DNA from: Spirochaetia bacterium
GTDB taxonomy: Bacteria > Spirochaetota > Spirochaetia > Treponematales > Breznakiellaceae
Direction of reading: 5' to 3'
Length of the DNA stretch: 23,565 bases
NCBI GenBank assembly: GCA_025997715.1
Contig: BNUY01000030.1
Coordinates: 1 to 23,565, forward strand
The translations under genes and the position numbers were made by a program. The notes beneath the pieces were generated by a model. It was given only the letters and a program-made list of their open reading frames with translations, did no database searches and was not told where the DNA came from. Positions 1 through 7,796 of this stretch are shown piece by piece. Position 1 is the first letter of the stretch, and each line of letters begins with the position of its first letter.

Positions 1-529
1 CCTCGGCGTACCACACATACTGTGTCTGCTCGGGATTGATGATGGGGGTCATCTTATTGGTCCAGTCATCAAGAATTTCGGTGCGCAACGGAGGGGCGGC
101 TAAATCCGCATAGTTTACCACTTCGTAAAAAGACATCCCGTTCAGGTACACATCGCCCAGGTGCTTTTCATGCCCATGCACGACCCATTCACCGATGATG
201 TTTGCGGCAAAGGGATTGTAAGCGCCAAAGAGTGCGTTATCGAGGGTCTTTTTCCAGACGGCGCCATCTACTTTTTCCCAGCCGGTCACTTCCTCAGACC
301 CCTTTATGACCACCTTTTCCCCGTCCGCCGCCTTGAACACCACCCGCCGCGTATTACTAAGGCCGGTGTTTTGGGGGCGTACCCACTCCCGGTATACACC
401 CTCATGCACGATAACGGCGTCTCCGGCTGCCGCGAGGCCTGCCGCTTTGTTGATAGTCAAAAATGGCGATTCGGCTGCTCCGGCATTACGGTCGGAACCT
501 GTTTTTGCTACATGGTAAACATTGCTCAT
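1..529 (-). CDS. GH120-type beta-xylosidase, N-terminal part (runs off left edge)
   Basis: This is the first 176 codons of a gene reading leftwards out of the window. The protein starts MSNVYHVAKTGSDRNAG, followed by AAGDAVIVHEGVYREWV and later KHLGDVYLNGMSFYEV and EQTQYVWYAE. From memory these match the N-terminus of family GH120 beta-xylosidases (Thermoanaerobacterium XylC type), which are right-handed beta-helix enzymes that release xylose from xylo-oligosaccharides. The start is fixed by a strong Shine-Dalgarno (GGGAGGGGG) a few bases upstream of ATG at 529. No signal peptide is visible, so the enzyme is probably cytoplasmic and acts on imported oligosaccharides. It lies 90 bp downstream of the AraC gene on the same strand and may be the last gene of the sugar cluster. 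Catalytic residues lie outside the window. A related beta-helix carbohydrate enzyme is the alternative. Confidence 0.8.
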   Translation of the reverse strand, partial: MSNVYHVAKTGSDRNAGAAESPFLTINKAAGLAAAGDAVIVHEGVYREWVRPQNTGLSNTRRVVFKAADGEKVVIKGSEEVTGWEKVDGAVWKKTLDNALFGAYNPFAANIIGEWVVHGHEKHLGDVYLNGMSFYEVVNYADLAAPPLRTEILDDWTNKMTPIINPEQTQYVWYAE

Positions 530-544
530 CTACGTACCCCCTCC

Positions 545-556
545 CACTATCTAGTG
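545..556. promoter_or_regulatory. Small dyad in the leader of the xylosidase gene
   Basis: CACTA-TC-TAGTG is a perfect 5-bp inverted repeat just upstream of the Shine-Dalgarno of the GH120 gene, in the 90-bp gap after the AraC gene. It could be an operator half-site pair or chance. No convincing -35/-10 pair was found in this gap, so a separate promoter is not claimed. Confidence 0.2.
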
Positions 557-619
557 TGAGGGCATTGGGAAAAGGGCGCTCGCCAATTATTGTGGACTTT
601 GCCTCAAAAATTGCGGTTT

Positions 620-1534
620 TTATGAAGCCTCTCCCACCGGCGGCGGCTGAACTACCAGAGACCGGTACTGTGACGGGCTTTTCCCCGTATAGGTTTTAAA
701 GACCCGGTTAAAGGTCTTTAGGCTTGAAAAACCGCATTGATAGGCAATATCGGTGATGGAGATATCGGTTTTAAGAAGATTCTCCACCGCATGGCTTACC
801 CGCACCATGGAAAGATAGGCGTGAAAACTCTGGCCGGTCTGCTTTTTAAAAAACCGGGTGAAATGAAACTTACTTAATGCCGCATCATTTGCCGCGTCAT
901 CCAGGGACAGGCCCGGCTTATCGCAATTCTTAAAGATAAATGAAAGGATACGTTCCAGGCGCTCGTTTATATACCGGCTGTTCGTATCCCTGCCGGATTT
1001 GACGACCTCTTCCGGCTTTATTTCACGGAGAAACAACAATGCGTACTCATAGAGTTTTGATTTAATGCAAAGACGATACCCGGCGTCCCTCACATGATAT
1101 TCCCTGAACATTTCCGCAATAAGCGCCGCCGCTTTTTCATAAAGGGCGCCGTCTTTTTTCACACTCAACAAAGGTTTCCGTGCAAACACCGGCGCCCCCA
1201 AAACACCATCCCGCAATTCGTTATCACTTTCATTAAATATTTTAGACTCAAATTGAAAAATACGGGCCGAGGTACCGGGACTGGAAGGGAAAAAACCATG
1301 TACCAGCTGCTTATTAATAGTAAGGATGTCCCCCTCCGAGGCTTCATAGGTTTGACCGCCAATAGACGCATAGGTGTTCCCCTTGAGCACATACAGGATT
1401 TCATAATAGTCGTGCCAATGCAGGGGAAAGGTAAACAGGGGCATCACGCTGTCCCAGGAGCGGTAGGGAAAAGAATAGGCGAAGGGCTCCTTTTCCTGCC
1501 AGGAGTTTCGGTCAATTTTTGCCGATACGCCCAT
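620..1534 (-). CDS. AraC-family transcriptional regulator with N-terminal cupin
   Basis: This 304-residue regulator has a sugar-binding cupin fold in its first half (PLHWHDYYEILYVLKG, then GDILTINKQLVHGF). The two helix-turn-helix motifs of the AraC family are at the C-terminus (LSLDDAANDAALSKFHFTRFFKK and DITDIAYQCGFSSLKTFNRVFK-like, ending GKSPSQYR). The ATG at 1534 is preferred because AAGGGAGAGGGA lies immediately upstream. A GTG at 1555 adds seven residues but lacks a good ribosome site. The gene begins 56 bp after gguB on the same strand, so it is probably part of the sugar operon or transcribed from the TATAAT noted upstream. It likely controls the neighbouring transporter and/or the downstream xylosidase in response to a sugar; the ligand is inference. 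Confidence 0.9.
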   Translation of the reverse strand: MGVSAKIDRNSWQEKEPFAYSFPYRSWDSVMPLFTFPLHWHDYYEILYVLKGNTYASIGGQTYEASEGDILTINKQLVHGFFPSSPGTSARIFQFESKIFNESDNELRDGVLGAPVFARKPLLSVKKDGALYEKAAALIAEMFREYHVRDAGYRLCIKSKLYEYALLFLREIKPEEVVKSGRDTNSRYINERLERILSFIFKNCDKPGLSLDDAANDAALSKFHFTRFFKKQTGQSFHAYLSMVRVSHAVENLLKTDISITDIAYQCGFSSLKTFNRVFKTYTGKSPSQYRSLVVQPPPVGEAS

Positions 1535-1572
1535 TCCCTCTCCCTTATCCGTCACCGGCGGCCGTTCTTTCT

Positions 1573-1578
1573 ATTATA
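1573..1578 (-). promoter_or_regulatory. Consensus -10 box upstream of the AraC gene
   Basis: TATAAT on the minus strand lies between the gguB stop (1591) and the AraC start. No good -35 hexamer is seen at 16-18 bp, so this may be a weak internal promoter that adds to read-through from the transporter operon. Confidence 0.35.
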
Positions 1579-1590
1579 CCCTCAATAACC

Positions 1591-2781
1591 TCACGAAGCT
1601 TGCTTTCGCTTCTTGGATACCACGTCGAAAACTACGGCGGCAAGTAGAACAATTCCCTTGACCGCCCGCTGCCAGTTGGCGTCAATACCAAGGATAGACA
1701 TACCGTTATTGAGGACGCCCATGAACACCGCGCCGATTACCGCGCCGCCGACCGTGCCGATACCGCCGTAAGCCGAAGCGCCGCCGATGAAACAGGAAGC
1801 GATGGCGTCCATTTCGTAGTTGGTACCCGCCGATGGGGAGGCGGAATTAAAACGGGCCACGCACATAAGCGCAGCAACACCCGCCAGGAACCCCATATTG
1901 GCATAGGCAAAAAAGAGCATCTTGTTGGTGTCAACCCCGGACATTTTCGCCGCCTTTTCATTACCCCCCAGAACATACAGATACCGTCCGGGGACCGTTT
2001 TGGAAGTATAGTAACTATACGCCGCAACAACCACCGCAATCAGAATGAGTACCACCGGGATACCCTTATGCCGGGCCAGCAGAAAAGATACCGCCAGCAT
2101 GGCGAAACAAATCAGAACTATACGGAGGACAAATATAAAGAAGGGCTCTATGGCGTATTGCTTTTTTGTTTTCCGTACCCGGTCCAGGGACTGCTGAACG
2201 ATAAGCACAATACAAAGGACTATGCCGATAATCCGGGTAACCAGGGCTATAAGACCAGCGTCAGCGGTATTCGGAAGGAAGCTGGTAAAAAACTGTAAAT
2301 AATTCTGGGGGAAAGGCGAAATGGTCAGGCCGTTCAGAATAAGTAAGGCCACGCCGCGCCAGAGGAGCATCCCCGCCAGGGTAACAATGAAAGGCGGGAT
2401 ACGAATATAGGCGATCCAGAAACCCTGCCACGCGCCTATGGCAAGCCCCGCAAGAAGGCAGAGGACTATACTGAGCAGCAGGGGCAGCTTGACAGTTACA
2501 ATCAGGGTACCCGCAAGGGCTCCCACTAAGGCGACCACGGACCCAACGGATAAGTCGATATTACCCCCGGTGAGGATACAGAGGAGCATCCCCGTTGCCA
2601 GCACCACCACATAGGCATTCTGACTGATAAGGTTTGAAATATTCGCCGGAGCGAATAGACTGCCCTTGTTGGTTATCACCAGAAGGATCTGAAAGAACAC
2701 CATTACAAAGATCAACGCCAGAAGCATGGTGTTCTGCTTTAATCCGTTTTTAATACTCTGAGCGCTAACATTGCTTGCCAT
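1591..2781 (-). CDS. gguB: Sugar ABC transporter permease (GguB/XylH type)
   Basis: This 396-residue polytopic inner-membrane protein belongs to the CUT2 (ribose/xylose/multiple sugar) ABC importers. Many hydrophobic helices are visible. The family EAA-like region is present (GRYLYVLGGNEKAAKMSGVD), as is the typical GNIDLSVGSVVALVGAL segment. A long cytoplasmic/TM insert around residues 200-250 matches the GguB/XylH subgroup rather than the shorter RbsC. The ATG at 2781 is chosen because GGAAAGGAAGG lies just upstream and it falls 4 bp after the gguA stop. An upstream in-frame start would run into gguA. It forms the membrane channel with the GguA-like ATPase and receives sugar from one or both binding proteins upstream. 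Confidence 0.92.
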   Translation of the reverse strand: MASNVSAQSIKNGLKQNTMLLALIFVMVFFQILLVITNKGSLFAPANISNLISQNAYVVVLATGMLLCILTGGNIDLSVGSVVALVGALAGTLIVTVKLPLLLSIVLCLLAGLAIGAWQGFWIAYIRIPPFIVTLAGMLLWRGVALLILNGLTISPFPQNYLQFFTSFLPNTADAGLIALVTRIIGIVLCIVLIVQQSLDRVRKTKKQYAIEPFFIFVLRIVLICFAMLAVSFLLARHKGIPVVLILIAVVVAAYSYYTSKTVPGRYLYVLGGNEKAAKMSGVDTNKMLFFAYANMGFLAGVAALMCVARFNSASPSAGTNYEMDAIASCFIGGASAYGGIGTVGGAVIGAVFMGVLNNGMSILGIDANWQRAVKGIVLLAAVVFDVVSKKRKQAS

Positions 2782-2785
2782 ATAA

Positions 2786-4336
2786 TCAGCCTTCCTTTCC
2801 CGCCTGTACAATACAGGCCATAATGGATTCTTGTGATGCCTTTTCCTTTGGCAGTTCAGCTACAATTTTCCCTTCGTTCATTACATATACCCGGTCGCAC
2901 ATTCCCAAAATCTCCGGCAATTCGGAGGAGATCATCAGCACACTTTTGCCCTCCGCCGCCAGTTGGTTGATGATGGTGTATATTTCGTACTTTGCCCCCA
3001 CATCAATTCCACGGGTAGGCTCGTCAAGGATCAGGATTTCCGGGTCCGCAAACATCCACTTCCCCAAAAGAACTTTCTGCTGGTTGCCCCCGGAAAGACT
3101 CCCCACTTCCTGCAGCACCCCGGCGCATTTGGTGTTTAATTTTTGCCGGTAATCCTCCGCAACCTGTATCTCCCGGTCACGGTCAATCACCTTATATTTA
3201 CTGACCTTATTCATTTTGGCCAGGCTCGTGTTCACACTGATACTATTGGACAATACCAGACCGTTACCCTTTCTATCCTCGGTAACATAGGCCAGCTTTT
3301 TTTCAATAGCATCCTGTACGCTGTTGAGCTTTTCTTCTTTCCCGTTTATAAAAATCTTCCCGCTGATATTGGTCCCGTAACTTTTCCCGAAGACGCTCAT
3401 GGCAAGTTCCGTACGCCCCGCCCCCATAAGGCCGCTTATACCGACAACTTCCCCCTTGCGGACATTGATGTTCACGTTTTTACACACCAGCCGGCCTTCA
3501 TACAGCGGGTGGTAGACATTCCAATCCTTTACCTCAAAAGCAATTTCGCCGATATGCGCTTCCCGCTTGGGAAACCGGTCGGTTAAACTGCGCCCCACCA
3601 TAGCCTTTATAATGGCCCCTTCCTCGAAAGACCCATGGTCTTCGGAGCCGGAGTTTTTATCCATGGTGGTGATCACATTGCCGTCCCGGATCACCGTAAC
3701 CCTATCGGCCACATAGGCTACTTCATTGAGTTTGTGGGAGATGATAATAGAAGTAACCCCGGAACGTTTCAGTTCCAGGAGCAGGTCGAGCAAATGGGTT
3801 GAATCGGTTTCGTTGAGGGAGGCGGTGGGTTCGTCAAGGATGAGCAGGCGCACATTTTTTGCCAGGGCCTTCGCAATCTCCACCAACTGCTGTTTCCCCA
3901 CGCCGATATCCTTTATCAGGATATGGGGGGAATCGTATAGGCCGACCTTTCCCAGCAGGGCGGCGGCTTCCGCATAGGTTTTGTCCCAGTCAATGTTAAA
4001 ATAGCTCCCCCGTTCATTGCCGACAAAGAGATTTTCTCCGATGGTCAGGTAAGGAATAAGGGCAAGTTCCTGATGGATTATGACAATCCCTTTTTTTTCA
4101 CTCTGTTTGATAGTATGAAACTTGCATACCTCGCCGTCAAAAACAATGTCCCCGGAATAACTGCCCACGGGGTACACGCCGCTCAGCACATTCATCAAGG
4201 TTGATTTTCCGGCGCCGTTCTCGCCAACCAAGGCATGTATTTCCCCGCTTTGTACGGCAATGTTGACATCCTGCAACGCCGTTACGCCGGTAAAGGTTTT
4301 CGTTATCGACTTCATCTCAAGCAAATTACCAGACAA
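2786..4336 (-). CDS. gguA: Sugar ABC transporter ATP-binding protein, two ATPase domains (GguA/XylG type)
   Basis: This CUT2-family ATPase of about 516 residues powers sugar import. The first domain has Walker [10 protein letters not shown] (about residues 38-46), a signature-like [14 protein letters not shown] and Walker [12 protein letters not shown]. The second has the usual degenerate Walker A ([10 protein letters not shown]), [14 protein letters not shown] and [20 protein letters not shown] choose TTG at 4336 as start: AGGAG lies six bases upstream, and the resulting N-terminus ([15 protein letters not shown]) has family length. A GTG at 4402 would put the start against the terminator-like hairpin and adds 22 atypical residues without a ribosome site. 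The stop is 4 bp before gguB. Expression relative to chvE is probably reduced by the hairpin. Confidence 0.93.
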   Translation of the reverse strand: MSGNLLEMKSITKTFTGVTALQDVNIAVQSGEIHALVGENGAGKSTLMNVLSGVYPVGSYSGDIVFDGEVCKFHTIKQSEKKGIVIIHQELALIPYLTIGENLFVGNERGSYFNIDWDKTYAEAAALLGKVGLYDSPHILIKDIGVGKQQLVEIAKALAKNVRLLILDEPTASLNETDSTHLLDLLLELKRSGVTSIIISHKLNEVAYVADRVTVIRDGNVITTMDKNSGSEDHGSFEEGAIIKAMVGRSLTDRFPKREAHIGEIAFEVKDWNVYHPLYEGRLVCKNVNINVRKGEVVGISGLMGAGRTELAMSVFGKSYGTNISGKIFINGKEEKLNSVQDAIEKKLAYVTEDRKGNGLVLSNSISVNTSLAKMNKVSKYKVIDRDREIQVAEDYRQKLNTKCAGVLQEVGSLSGGNQQKVLLGKWMFADPEILILDEPTRGIDVGAKYEIYTIINQLAAEGKSVLMISSELPEILGMCDRVYVMNEGKIVAELPKEKASQESIMACIVQAGKEG

Positions 4337-4364
4337 ACCATGCTCCTGTTTTGTTAAGAACCGG

Positions 4365-4396
4365 AAAAAGCGCACAGGATACGGTATCCCATGCGC
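4365..4396 (-). terminator. Terminator-like attenuator hairpin between chvE and gguA
   Basis: On the minus strand the arms GCGCATGGGATAC and GTATCCTGTGCGC (plus 4370-4396) pair over 13 positions, two of them G-T wobbles, around a single C that relaxes to a small loop. Five T residues follow directly (plus 4365-4369). This has the form of an intrinsic terminator placed inside an operon, downstream of the binding-protein gene. It fits partial termination and stabilisation of the chvE mRNA 3' end. Confidence 0.7.
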
Positions 4397-4419
4397 CTTC
4401 ACCGTTTCTGTATTAGAAT

Positions 4420-5502
4420 TTACTGGATCTGTGACGCCTGATAGTAACCGCTGTCAAGCAGCGCTTCTTTGTAATTCGACGTGGTCACGACCACCGGATC
4501 GCAGAGGAATGAAGGAATAACCTTAATGCCGTTGTCATAGGTATTCGTATCATTCACACTGACGGTGGAACCCTTGGCGATGGCGTTAACCATTTCCACG
4601 GCCTTAGCAGCCAAGGTCCTGGTGTCTTTGAAGACAGACATGCTCTGGGTTCCGGCGATCAGGTTCTTTGTCGAAGTTACGTCGCAATCCTGACCGGTCA
4701 GAATCGGGAAATTGGCTTTGGTATACCCGGCGGCTACCAGGGCATTGGTGATGCCATTGGCCACAGAATCGTTGGAGCTTAATACCGCATCCAGTTTAGT
4801 CCCGTTGGGACCGTATTTGTTGGCGGTGATCAGGTTTTCCATGCGCTTCTGGGATTCTTCGGTGGACCAGTTGTTGGTTGCGCACTGGGCCTTGGTAGTC
4901 TGGCCGGAAAGCACCTTGAGCTTACCGCTTTGGATATAGGGCTCCAGAACGGACATGGCGCCGCCGAAGAAGAAGTTGACATTATTGTCATCCGGCGCGC
5001 CGGTAAACAGTTCAATATTGAAGGGGCCGGCGGCGGTTTTCAGGTTCAACTGGCTTTCAATGTACTGGCCCTGCATGGTCCCGACTTTGAAGTTGTCAAA
5101 GGTGGCATAGTAGCTTACCGCATCGCTGTTCATAATAAGGCGGTCATAGGAAATAACCGCGATACCCTTGGCCTTCGCTTCCTTCAGAACCTCCGTCAGG
5201 GAGGACCCGTCGATGGCGGCGATTACCAGGGCTTTGCAGCCGGTACTTATCATGTTCTCAAGCTGGGCAACCTGGGTGGGAATATCGTTGTCCCCGCCGT
5301 ACTGGAGATCCACCGCATACCCGGCCTTTTCAAGCTGGTCCTTCATGTTCGCCCCGTCCTGGTTCCACCGTTGCAGGCTCTTGGTCGGCATGGATACGCC
5401 GATCTTGATTTTGCCGCTGTCCCCGCCGCCCTGCTGGCCGCCGCCGGCATAGGCGAAGGTTCCGATGCAGAAAGCCATCATCACTGCTACAATTCTTTTC
5501 AT
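4420..5502 (-). CDS. chvE: Periplasmic multiple-sugar-binding protein (ChvE-like)
   Basis: This 360-residue type-1 periplasmic binding protein delivers a monosaccharide to the GguA/GguB transporter. Residues 1-19 form a signal peptide ending AYA. The mature chain starts with a Gly/Gln linker, then [20 protein letters not shown], which is characteristic of the ChvE/XylF group. [16 protein letters not shown] and [27 protein letters not shown] are conserved second-lobe ligand segments. A Cys at position 12 lies inside the hydrophobic core and does not make a normal lipobox. ATG at 5502 has GGAGGA six bases upstream. Known ChvE proteins bind several aldoses. Xylose or arabinose is suggested here by the GH120 neighbour but is not proven. 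Confidence 0.92.
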   Translation of the reverse strand: MKRIVAVMMAFCIGTFAYAGGGQQGGGDSGKIKIGVSMPTKSLQRWNQDGANMKDQLEKAGYAVDLQYGGDNDIPTQVAQLENMISTGCKALVIAAIDGSSLTEVLKEAKAKGIAVISYDRLIMNSDAVSYYATFDNFKVGTMQGQYIESQLNLKTAAGPFNIELFTGAPDDNNVNFFFGGAMSVLEPYIQSGKLKVLSGQTTKAQCATNNWSTEESQKRMENLITANKYGPNGTKLDAVLSSNDSVANGITNALVAAGYTKANFPILTGQDCDVTSTKNLIAGTQSMSVFKDTRTLAAKAVEMVNAIAKGSTVSVNDTNTYDNGIKVIPSFLCDPVVVTTSNYKEALLDSGYYQASQIQ

Positions 5503-5527
5503 TTAATTCCTCCATTAAACTTGAATC

Positions 5528-5552
5528 AAACACAACGTGTTTAAATAGTATA
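5528..5552 (-). promoter_or_regulatory. chvE promoter -10 and overlapping operator-like dyad
   Basis: A TATACT -10 box on the minus strand (plus 5547-5552) is followed at the expected transcription start by the perfect inverted repeat AAACAC-GTT-GTGTTT (5528-5542). A -35 box is not clear. A palindrome covering the start site upstream of a sugar-binding protein gene is typical of repressor or activator control. The regulator is unknown; the AraC protein or the YesN-type regulator are candidates. Confidence 0.4.
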
Positions 5553-5593
5553 GTATCCTAATATCCCGCTTTTTCATATCGTAAAATTTTGAT

Positions 5594-5613
5594 AAAAACA
5601 GGGAATTATCCCC
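5594..5613 (-). terminator. Weak intrinsic terminator after the lipoprotein gene
   Basis: On the minus strand GGGGATAATTCCC can form a 5-bp stem (one G-T pair) and is followed by TGTTTTT. It lies about 50 bp after the stop of the upstream binding lipoprotein and before the chvE promoter. The stem is short, so termination would be partial. Confidence 0.3.
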
Positions 5614-5665
5614 ATCGCCTCCGTTCTAACTGGGCAATGAAGAATATTTTGATGTCAATAAAATG

Positions 5666-6790
5666 CTATAATTCGGTATTCCGGTACACATCTTCATAGG
5701 AATGAAACCCATCCTTGATAACGGCGTCCATATTGTGCTTATAAATCGCCAGCGGTTTTTCGATATAGGCGGGTACCGGTACGCCGCTGCCGTTTCCCAG
5801 AAGGGTGTCCGGAGGAAACGGCTCCTTTGCGGCGATGGCCATGGCAAGCCGGGCCGCCCGGGAGGCCAATTTGCCGATGGGTTTATAGACGGTCATGAGC
5901 TGCAGCCCTTCGACCACATGCTGGCAGCTGATCAGTTCCGCGTCCTGCCCGACCACCGCCACCTTCCCGGCAAGGCGGCGTTCGGCTAAAAGCTGAATCG
6001 CCGCGCCGGCAATGGCGTCATTCCCGCAGATAATGGCGTCGAAGGCGGTGGTTTCCTCGAAGACGGCGCCGATCTTTTCCAGGGCCTCGTCAAAGCTCCA
6101 TTCCTCAAGCCAAATCTCCCGCCCAATTTCGATGCTGCCCGCCGCAATATGGGGATCGAGTATCTCGTGCAGCCCTTTGCTGATATCAAAGCTGTTCACA
6201 TCGTGGAGGGAGCCGTTTGCCACCAGGTAGGTTCCCCGGGGAACGGCGCGGATCAGGGCCTGCCCGTATTGGCGGCCCACCTCCCGGCTGTCAAAGGAAA
6301 TATACGCGTCGATGGGCGTCCCCAGGATCATCCGGTCATAGGCAATGACGGGGATTCCCGCGTCCCGGACCTGCTTAACGGCCCCGGCGATCAGCTCCGA
6401 ATCGTGGGTAATAACCACCAGGATATCGATATTCTGGGTAACCATATAGTTTATCTGGGCTATCTGCTCCCGGATTCCCCCGGCGGAAAGCTGCACCAGC
6501 ACATCGGCCCCTAATTCCTTTGCCGCGCCGGAAAAGACCTTCATATCCTTGTTCCACCGTTCAAGGATAAAGGTGGCGGTGGCGACGGAAATACCGATGG
6601 TAACTTTTTTTTCAGTACCCGGCTGCCGGGGCTGTACGACGGCGGGGGATGGGGGCCGGCCCGGCTCGGGGGACGATGTTTGCGGGACGGGGGTTTTTGG
6701 CGAACAGGACAGGAGGGTGGTAATGAGAAAAATGACGGCCAAGGGTTTCAAGAGGGGAACCTTCACCCCTTGGGTGCTTTTGTGTAGCAT
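5666..6790 (-). CDS. XylF/ChvE-like sugar-binding lipoprotein
   Basis: This 374-residue second type-1 periplasmic binding protein is paralogous to the ChvE-like protein next door. A basic N-terminus and hydrophobic segment end in a lipobox, TTLLSC, with Cys29 as the predicted lipidation site. A Pro/Ser-rich tether follows, then VTIGISVATATFILERWNKD, which is the XylF/ChvE signature (ERWNKD/QRWNQD). Later landmarks are VITHDSELIAGAVKQ, GIPVIAYDRMI, ICGNDAIAGAA and VVGQDAELISCQHVVEG. It probably sits on the outer face of the inner membrane. ATG at 6790 has AGGGG five bases upstream, and a TATACT box lies at plus 6800-6805. It may be an alternative receptor for the GguA/GguB transporter or a sensory binding protein; sequence alone does not decide. 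Confidence 0.88.
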   Translation of the reverse strand: MLHKSTQGVKVPLLKPLAVIFLITTLLSCSPKTPVPQTSSPEPGRPPSPAVVQPRQPGTEKKVTIGISVATATFILERWNKDMKVFSGAAKELGADVLVQLSAGGIREQIAQINYMVTQNIDILVVITHDSELIAGAVKQVRDAGIPVIAYDRMILGTPIDAYISFDSREVGRQYGQALIRAVPRGTYLVANGSLHDVNSFDISKGLHEILDPHIAAGSIEIGREIWLEEWSFDEALEKIGAVFEETTAFDAIICGNDAIAGAAIQLLAERRLAGKVAVVGQDAELISCQHVVEGLQLMTVYKPIGKLASRAARLAMAIAAKEPFPPDTLLGNGSGVPVPAYIEKPLAIYKHNMDAVIKDGFHSYEDVYRNTEL

Positions 6791-6818
6791 GGTACCCCTA
6801 GTATAGCCTGTTTAAGCA

Positions 6819-6834
6819 GGGATAGGAATATCCC
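6819..6834. promoter_or_regulatory. Palindrome in the divergent intergenic region
   Basis: GGGATA-GGAA-TATCCC is a perfect 6-bp inverted repeat between the minus-strand sugar-binding lipoprotein gene and the plus-strand antitoxin/PIN pair. It overlaps the expected -35 region of the lipoprotein gene, whose -10 is TATACT at 6800-6805. It could be an operator for either direction. Confidence 0.35.
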
Positions 6835-6867
6835 ATGGTTAGATTTAACGTGAGGCTATGCGATCCC

Positions 6868-6896
6868 TTGTATCATGCCGCCATCTCTCCTATACT
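6868..6896 (+). promoter_or_regulatory. Promoter of the antitoxin/PIN operon
   Basis: TTGTAT (6868-6873) and TATACT (6891-6896) are separated by 17 bp, which is optimal for the housekeeping sigma factor. The antitoxin ATG lies 16 bp after the -10 box with a ribosome site between. This supports starting the antitoxin at 6913 rather than at ATG 6835, which is upstream of this promoter. Confidence 0.5.
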
Positions 6897-6912
6897 TGAC
6901 TTGGAGACTCCT

Positions 6913-7224
6913 ATGACCATGGAAATGAACGTTGACATCCCCCCCAGCCACCGGCTGTTGCTGGAAGTGCCAATGGAAGTCCCTACGGGGAAAGCAAAGG
7001 TGATTTTTGCCCCGCTTTCTGCCGCAGAAACAGAATGCGCAGACGCGGAATACCGCGAACGCCTGAAAAATCTCGACACCCCATTGCGGAGGAAGTACCC
7101 TACGCTGATTTCAATGATTGGCTCATGCAAGGGGCTTGATACCATGGAAGCATACTTTGAGCGCAAAGCGGCGGAAAAAGAGCGCGAACAGCGGCAAGAA
7201 CGGCGATATGAAGAAGAAACTTGA
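6913..7224 (+). CDS. Putative VapB-like antitoxin
   Basis: This 103-residue protein is encoded immediately upstream of, and overlapping by one base (TGATG), a PIN-domain gene, which is the classic toxin-antitoxin arrangement. The N-terminus (MTMEMNVDIPPSHRLLLEVP, then EVPTGKAKVIFAPL) looks like the short beta-rich DNA-binding segment seen on antitoxins of spirochaete PIN modules. The C-terminal third is rich in Glu, Arg and Lys and predicted helical (MEAYFERKAAEKEREQRQER), suitable for wrapping a toxin. ATG at 6913 is chosen because TTGGAG lies six bases upstream and the promoter ends just before it. The antitoxin role is inferred mainly from position, and no named DNA-binding family is clearly recognised. 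Confidence 0.65.
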   Translation: MTMEMNVDIPPSHRLLLEVPMEVPTGKAKVIFAPLSAAETECADAEYRERLKNLDTPLRRKYPTLISMIGSCKGLDTMEAYFERKAAEKEREQRQERRYEEET

Positions 7225-7796
7225 TGACCAGCACGGTCTATGCTCTTGACGCCTGTGCTTTGATAGCCGCTCTTAATGGTGAACCGGGCGCCGGCATGGT
7301 CAAAGATTTGCTTACGGCTTGCGAGGCCCATGAAATAATCATTTACATGAGCGCGGCGCAAGTTTTGGAAGTATACTATGACCGGATATATATGGTTGGC
7401 CAGGAGCTTGCCGATGTCTTTCTCGCGGACTTTTTTGACACCGCAATTATTGTTGAGCATTATTTTTCCGTACCGGAAATCGCACAGGCCGGTTATTATA
7501 AAACCACCTACGACCTCTCTTTCGCCGACGCGTGTTGCCTTGCTGCCGCTGCCGGTAAGACCGCCGCCCTTATTACTTCCGACCACAGCGAATTTGACCC
7601 CGTCGAACAAGCCGAACATTTTCCTTTTTTGTGGATACGCCCGAAACCGGAGCCCAAGAAGCCAAAAGAGCCTCTGCGGATGAGGCTTGCGGATGCCGAA
7701 AAACGCGCCAAAGAAGCCGGACGCGCCCTTGCCGAAGCCAAGCTCCGTATCGCCGGGCTTGAAGCTACATTGAGTGCTTTTATGAAACAGTCCTGA
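7224..7796 (+). CDS. PIN-domain ribonuclease, VapC-like toxin with C-terminal coiled-coil tail
   Basis: This 190-residue protein has residues 1-140 forming a PIN nuclease: VYALDACALIAAL with Asp9, an acidic Glu49 in AAQVLEVYYD, Asp102 in LSFADACCLAAA, and Asp120 in ALITSDHSEFD. These are the four acidic metal-binding positions of VapC-type RNases that cut tRNA or rRNA. Residues 150-187 form an extra Ala/Glu/Arg-rich heptad-like helix (RLADAEKRAKEAGRALAEAK) after a Lys/Pro linker, which ordinary VapC proteins of about 130 residues lack. The ATG at 7224 overlaps the antitoxin stop; TTG at 7221 is possible. It should act in the cytoplasm under control of the adjacent antitoxin. Confidence 0.82.
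   Translation: MTSTVYALDACALIAALNGEPGAGMVKDLLTACEAHEIIIYMSAAQVLEVYYDRIYMVGQELADVFLADFFDTAIIVEHYFSVPEIAQAGYYKTTYDLSFADACCLAAAAGKTAALITSDHSEFDPVEQAEHFPFLWIRPKPEPKKPKEPLRMRLADAEKRAKEAGRALAEAKLRIAGLEATLSAFMKQS

Noticed and set aside
1094..1588. 164-codon plus-strand frame opposite the AraC gene
   Set aside because: It has no ribosome site and the AraC motifs on the other strand are unmistakable.
4930..5544. 204-codon plus-strand frame opposite chvE
   Set aside because: It lies inside a clear binding-protein gene, and the translated sequence has no domain or ribosome site.
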